DNA from: Fomitopsis serialis
Taxonomy: Eukaryota; Basidiomycota; Agaricomycetes; Polyporales; Fomitopsidaceae
Direction of reading: 5' to 3'
Length of the DNA stretch: 23,399 nt
Assembly (NCBI RefSeq): GCF_022376445.1
Contig: NW_025955503.1
Coordinates: 1-23,399 of the forward strand
Shown piece by piece: positions 18,395 to 23,399 of the stretch. The translations under genes were made by a program, and so were the position numbers. The notes under the pieces are model-generated. The model saw nothing but the letters and a program-made list of their open reading frames with translations. It was not told where the DNA came from and ran no database searches. Every line of letters begins with the position of its first letter. The first letter of the stretch is position 1.

Positions 18395-21300
18395 ATGCAG
18401 TCATCATCGCCCATCGACATCTCATCTTCACCATTTGACGATGACCATGCATCCTCTCGGACTTCTGTGGCCTCCTTCAGCAATAACCAAGTCATCCAAT
18501 CGGCAAGTGTGACTCCGCCATCTTCCAAGGAGAAGTCTAGCACATCTGCTGCTTGCTGGAGGTGCGTGCTCTAATTCTGCGCGACTGATAATGCTCATCC
18601 CTGTCCTCTGTCACTACGAAGGGTTCTCACTGAAGGTAATGCAATGCTCACAGACACGCGTTGCACCACTGAAAGGCGTATAATTCGCAGTCTTTGGGCA
18701 TTCCGAGTACAAAGGGAAACAGAAAGAGATAGTCGAGGCCGCCGTTCAAGGTGGGTACTCTCCTATGCAGCGAAGAGCATCTCAACCAACCAACAGCATA
18801 GGTACCGACGTCTTTGTGCTTGCACCCACAGGAATGGGAAAGGTACATTGTAATTTCCATAGAGAAATGCTCTATCACTCAGGATTCTGCAGAGCCTGTG
18901 CTTCCAGCTACCCGCGATAGCAGCACCGGTCAGTATCGCCAAGGGCACATTGGCTGACTATATGCGCTTACTCAAACCTCAGGACGGTCTGACAGTGGTC
19001 GTGTCACCATTGCTGGGTAAGCTTCTGCTGCCATAGAATTTAGATCCATCTCAATTGCATCGCGTAGCCTTGATGAAGAACCGTGAGTGATGAAGCGACG
19101 TGATTCAACATTGACTCCTGAATACGCCTCAAAGAGATTGCTAAGCTCCGCTCCCTCGATGTCTCTGTTGTCGCTTTCACGTCTGAGACGTCTCAAGAAG
19201 AGAAGGCAGAGGTGATATTTCTTTGCATCAGCAATATAGCCGACCACTTGAACGACTTGCAGATCACGGACGACCTGGGATCAGGCCACCCCTCCTACCG
19301 TCTCCTCTACAGTGAGATCACGCGCTGCAACCACTGAATACCGTTCATGAGCGCTGACCCACTTTGCGCAGTCAGTCCAGAGAAGTTCTGCACTACTGAG
19401 ATCCGCAAACTTCTTACTGCCGTGTACAACGAGGGGAAACTGAATCGCCTGGTTGTTGATGAAGTAAGTAGTACCCCGTTTCACCTAGATTATCCCTTGC
19501 TAAGTTTTATCACTCAGGCACATTGTATCTCTGTATGTATGCCGACTTTCGAGAAGCTCTTTGCGTTATGGACTTCGCCGTACAGGAATGGGGCCACGAC
19601 TTCCGCGGGAATACCGCAAATTAGGGTCGTTCAGACAGAAATACCCAGGTATACCTATCATGGCACTGACCGCTACCGCTACTCCTGTGTAAGTCGTGAC
19701 TGTCTCAGCTGGTTGCGCAGCACGACTGATAGGCTCTCAGGGTGCAGGATGACATAGTACGCAATTTGAACATGTCGGACGAAGATCTCTTCAAGGTCGT
19801 CCATCCCTTCAACCGGCCAACCTCTTCTACGAAGTGAGCTGTCGCTCTCATGTTTAGCTGGCTGCACCGCGGGACTGAACGTTGCATAGGTCCGCTACTT
19901 GTCCTCACCCGATCCGGCCTTTCACATGAAGGACGTGCTCGATTACATACACGGCCTCCATGACAGGCGCGGACAGCCTTCGTCTGGGATCATATATTGT
20001 CGGACGCGTAACAGATGCAATGACCTTGCTGCGTACTTGCGCGGGAAGGGTCTCAATGCACGACCATATCACAGGGGTATCAAGTGAGGAAGCGCAATTA
20101 CCCAAGCCACGCCATCTGTCATCTTTACTGACTCATATGGGTATCAGCCCGCGCAACTGGACAGAACGTTGAAAGACTGGGAGATAGGCGGGACGGGCGA
20201 AGGCGGTGTTGACGTGGTGAGTCCCGCGTCAAATCTGTTTCAGTATCGTCTCCATTCTCTGAGCTTGACGAACAAGGTTTGCGCCACGATCGCCTTCGGT
20301 ATGGGTATTGACAAGGCGGACGTACGGTAAGTAGCTCGCTTTCGGTATAGTCCACGTTTACCTTCGTCATGCAGGTACATCCTCCACTATGACCTACCGA
20401 AAAGTTTCGAAGGTACGTGCGTACAGTTCTGTGTCTTTTTCGATGGCGCCCTGAGGTTTCCATGCCAGGCTACTATCAAGAAACAGGTATGTCATTTGCA
20501 CCGGCCGATGAAATCTCCGCGTTTACCTTAACCGCCCGATAGGCCGAGGAGGCCGTGATGGACAGGTACGTGGGTGCTTACAGCGTACTGACACTTCGCT
20601 GAACGCCTTCTAGCCTTCGAAATGCATATTGTTCTACTGTACGTGTCTCAACTATTAACCCGAGACGCTGTCGCTAGCGAGACGCCGTAGCTGACATCAT
20701 ACACAGCGAGGGAAGATGTGGTCAGAGTCCGCAAATGGGTAGCGGGATCGCACGAAAGACGGTTGGTCCGTGCGGAGTCGATGGAGGGACCTATACCTAG
20801 TCAACGAGCGGTGAACAGCTTGGATGCCGTAGGTTTCTGTGACTCATCTATGCGAAGCGCTGCTAACCGTGGCGGTAGTTGATCACCTTCGCAGAGAGCG
20901 TGCACCTATGCCGACATGTGGTATGCCCTGATACATGGCAGTCTACCTGTTATGTCGCTGACGCTTGCTTATCTGTGTTGAGATAATATGCCGGTATTTT
21001 GGTGAGCGTATCGCTAGCGATGACCCTGACGTGTTGAAAGCATACTGCAATGGCATGTGCGACGTATGTCTCGGCAACTTCCTGCTCACTGTCGTCGTCA
21101 ATGTCACTCGTCTCACCGTTTTCTCACAGGTGTGCAAGTACCCGGAGAAGACGAGGCGTCGGAAATCCGAATTGTCGGCGGACGAGCTCGTCAGTTCGCA
21201 AACAGCGTTACTCCATCAGCAGGCCCGCGGCGAAGACGACGACGACGATGAACCCCGCGCACGCGCGACCGTCAGTCGCAACGTAACTGGGCCAAAGCGC

Positions 21301-22391
21301 GTGCCTCCGCGAGCAAAGTGAATGATGAATGGAGGACCAGGTACAGAGATGGCGACGAGGACGATGTGGACGTTGCGCCGGCCACGTCGCGAACGGGGCA
21401 TCGCAACAGGACGGAGACGTCTCGGCCTACATCCTTCGACTCGAAGAAACGGCCGAGTACTGGCGGTGAAGGAAGCTACGGGGGCAAAGCGAAGAAGCCG
21501 AAGGTCACTGCCCAACCGCGTCAGCTTGGCATGTGTAAGTACAGAAACGGTTGGTGAGTTGTGGGTGATGCTGATGGTAGTCTGGCAGCGTCGCGGTTGA
21601 AGCAGACGATAAGCAAGCCGTTCAAGACCCCATCATTCAAGCCGCCCATCCGTCAAACTGGGCCATCATCTCAAGAAGAGGATGATGCTGATGTCAATGG
21701 TTCTAGAAGGAAACAACATGTCAACACGAGAGGGGGTCCGACATCAGCGAGGGCCCCGCGTCCCGTACGAGACGAATCCTTCGGATCGAACCCGACGGAC
21801 GACCCCGAGGAGGTTCACCCTGCGCATGCGGCGCTCGACGAGGACGTGATCGAGATCGACTCAGACTCGGACGAGGAGGCGAGCGTCGTACCGGTGCCAT
21901 CAACCGCGCTCCCGCCAACTGACGTAGAGGTGGACAACGCGTTCTCGCAAAAGAAGATCCCGGTATGTCCGCCCATTTCTGCTTGCCTCTACACCGCCCT
22001 CTCACTGCGATGATCGTAAGCTCGATGAGCGCAAAGAGGTGTTCGGTCGCATCCGAGGCGCCCTGCACGCCGTCTTCAGGTCGGGTTCCGCAAGCGGCGA
22101 CGCGCTGTGGGGGAAGCTGAATCTGTCGTCTGCCGACGATGAAGTGCGAAACAGGCTCCTGGCCACTGCCGCAAGAAACCTCGAATTATCGGTCCAGTCT
22201 CTGTGCACGACGACGGAGAGGTACAAACTGCGATCCAGGACCTCGTCAAGGCCGTTCAGCAGCTAGCGAAGCCCGGTGTGTGGGACGGGGAATCTCATTG
22301 TGACCTTGATGAAGTCGGGGACGTTGTGGACACTCTGAACGGCCTCTCAAACAGCGTTCGCCAGAAGACCGGAGGTAGAGGCAGGACGTAA
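18395..22391 (+). CDS. RecQ-family ATP-dependent DNA helicase, about 26 exons, frameshifted as read
   Basis: A 3'-5' DNA unwinding enzyme of recombination and replication repair. In order: Q-motif region VFGHSEYKGKQ; Walker A APTGMGKSLCFQLPA (about residue 90); VVVSPLLALMKNQ; DEAH box VVDEAHCISEWGHDF (194-197); [57 protein letters not shown]; the arginine-finger motif YYQETGRGGRDG; and the Zn-binding region CRHV...CRYFGERI...CNGMCDVCKYPE. A long charged tail (from about 490) ends in a helical segment; RecQ5-like membership is possible but unproven. No HRDC domain was seen. Exons: 18395-18561, 18622-18635, 18691-18750, 18802-18842, 18893-18928, 18983-19016, 19068-19082, 19135-19211, 19263-19311, 19372-19463, 19518-19532, 19586-19688, 19741-19833, 19890-20083, 20148-20216, 20277-20326, 20375-20412, 20469-20486, 20543-20565, 20614-20638, 20707-20828, 20879-20920, 20983-21063, 21130-21534, 21589-21962, 22021-22391. 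Five one-base losses break the frame (near 19606, 19820, 20083, 21317 and 22202). Confidence 0.85.
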
Positions 22392-22900
22392 CGCACACTT
22401 ACCTTGATTGTCGCTCACGCTATCCAGCGCTCATGTTATGCTATCTCGCTACGCTATCGTTATGTTCCATTGCTTTGGAACCTTGTCTGTTTGTATAGTA
22501 ACGAGACGGCGAGGCTAGAGGCCAATGAGTTGGCGAGACAGAGGACGTACGAGGCGAGAGGTCGCAACTATGACCCTGGCGGGCGCGCGACGGGGCAAGA
22601 CAATACACGAGATAGTAAGTCAACAGGCACACGGGACGCGAGGCGGGATACATGCGAGACGGTGTGGCACGGAACATGGAAGCTCGAGGAGACGCTGCAG
22701 CGGCACGCAGTGCAAGGGTTCGTTACGGTGGAGACGGCGATGGCGATGGCGAAAGCGACGATGGTGACGGCGAGAGCGATGGCGATAACAATCGCGAGCG
22801 CGAGTGCGAGAGAAGAGCAAGAGCGAGAGGAGAGCGAGAGCGACCGAGCGACCGAGCAACATACAGAGTTCACGATATAGTACGGAGGTTAGTAGATATG
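22392..22900. other. Region after RecQ, no clear gene
   Basis: The first 330 bp hold the expected 3' UTR of the helicase gene and no clear gene. The second part is the low-complexity tract described separately. The plus-strand frame 22404-22880 and the minus-strand frames here owe their length to the repeat and are not credible alone. The last exon of the partial minus-strand gene at the right edge may extend into this region (reading on from 22903), but its end cannot be fixed. Confidence 0.4.
22722..22860. repeat. Degenerate GCGAYG/GCGAGA low-complexity tract
   Basis: A run of imperfect hexamers such as GATGGC, GAAAGC, GACGGC and GAGAGC passes into GAGCGAGA-type units. The plus strand is strongly purine-rich, G/A with regularly spaced C. 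Such strand-asymmetric tracts can arise by slippage and can form unusual structures. All frames stay open through it because of its composition. Confidence 0.75.
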
Positions 22901-22903
22901 ATA

Positions 22904-23399
22904 CTAGATGGTTGCATTTGCGGTTGCGATTAGCGCAGTTGTCGAGGTAGAAAATTGGGACTTACTATGTAAATGCGCGAGCACGTTTGCATTGATGAAC
23001 TCAGGCACCTCCCTGAATGGAGTTGCCGGCGGTAGGTTCTGGTCAATGTCAATGCTGAATGAGTGACGTATCATGATGAGTGAATATACACTCGCCTCCT
23101 TCACCAGACTGCTTAAGCTCGTCTATGTCGGCTCCATCCCTGCCACCCTCGCCGATTCCGCTCCCTTCGTCATCATGATCGATGTCTCCGGGTCCACCAG
23201 GCCAGCCGTCACTGTTGGCTGAGGAGCCGTCGTCATCATTGCGTCGTCTCTTGTCCACTGACTCTGATGTCGACGCGCCCATGCTACGTGGTTTCTTGGC
23301 GACCTTGGGTGGGTTCGGAGGGGTATTGCCAGCCTTCACAGAGCTGGACAGTGGCTGGCTTGCGATCTTCGACGCCTTCGTCGAGCTCAAACCAGCTGG
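22904..23399 (-). CDS. Unrecognised protein, partial at the right edge (3' part of gene)
   Basis: Open from the right edge on the minus strand. The first visible exon (23399 to about 23092) is low complexity: Ser/Pro/Lys-rich, with a basic PPKVAKKPRS patch and KRRRNDDD, then Gly/Asp-rich acidic sequence. The frame suggests a very short intron (about 23091-23055, 37 nt) leading to DIDIDQNLPPATPFREVPEF and INANVLAHLH (23054-22976). A strong GTAAGT...CTAAT...ATCTAG intron (22975-22904) follows. Without that splice the frame ends with TAG at 22904; with it, translation continues into the low-complexity tract. The basic and acidic patches suggest a nuclear protein. No family was recognised, and the coordinates are those of the visible unspliced frame. 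Confidence 0.5.

Noticed and set aside
1..23399. tRNA genes, rRNA, CRISPR arrays, transposon ends
   Set aside because: No B-box-like GGTTCGAATCC, no regularly spaced repeats, and no terminal inverted repeats with a transposase or reverse-transcriptase frame were seen on either strand.

Overview
The window looks like nuclear DNA of a basidiomycete fungus, most likely an Agaricomycete. The evidence is GC-rich coding sequence, many short introns (about 45-80 bp, GTRNGY donors, CTNAY-like branch points, YAG acceptors) and protein families typical of mushrooms. No tRNA, rRNA, CRISPR array, transposon or bacterial-type operon was seen. Exon structures below were assembled by hand from reading frame, splice signals and family motifs.

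Layout: 1-1981 has no recognisable gene. 1982-3159 (+) is a HAD-family sugar/glycerol phosphate phosphatase with a Ser/Thr-rich insertion. 3751-5604 (-) is an intronless FAD-dependent aromatic-ring monooxygenase. 6154-9766 (+) is the XPC/Rad4 nucleotide excision repair protein. 9859-11897 (-) is Trm61, catalytic subunit of the tRNA m1A58 methyltransferase, lying tail to tail with RAD4. 12699-14119 (+) is a stand-alone PAS-domain protein. 14120-16149 has no convincing gene. 16150-17535 (-) is a seven-helix membrane protein of a type common in mushrooms. 18395-22391 (+) is a RecQ DNA helicase split into about 26 exons. From about 22900 to the right edge (-) lies the 3' part of an unrecognised gene.

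The neighbours form no pathway. RAD4 and the RecQ helicase both serve genome maintenance, and each has a CGCGACGCGTCG element (MluI cell-cycle box core) about 100 bp before its start codon.

Three points deserve most attention. The RecQ gene needs five separate one-base corrections to read through, all in the same direction, while the other complete genes need none for certain. The same gene has very small exons and several purine-AG acceptors. The 321-bp second intron of TRM61 contains an internal CAG|GTATGT junction preceded by a TACTAAC branch point, which fits two abutting introns spliced in sequence (a zero-length exon).
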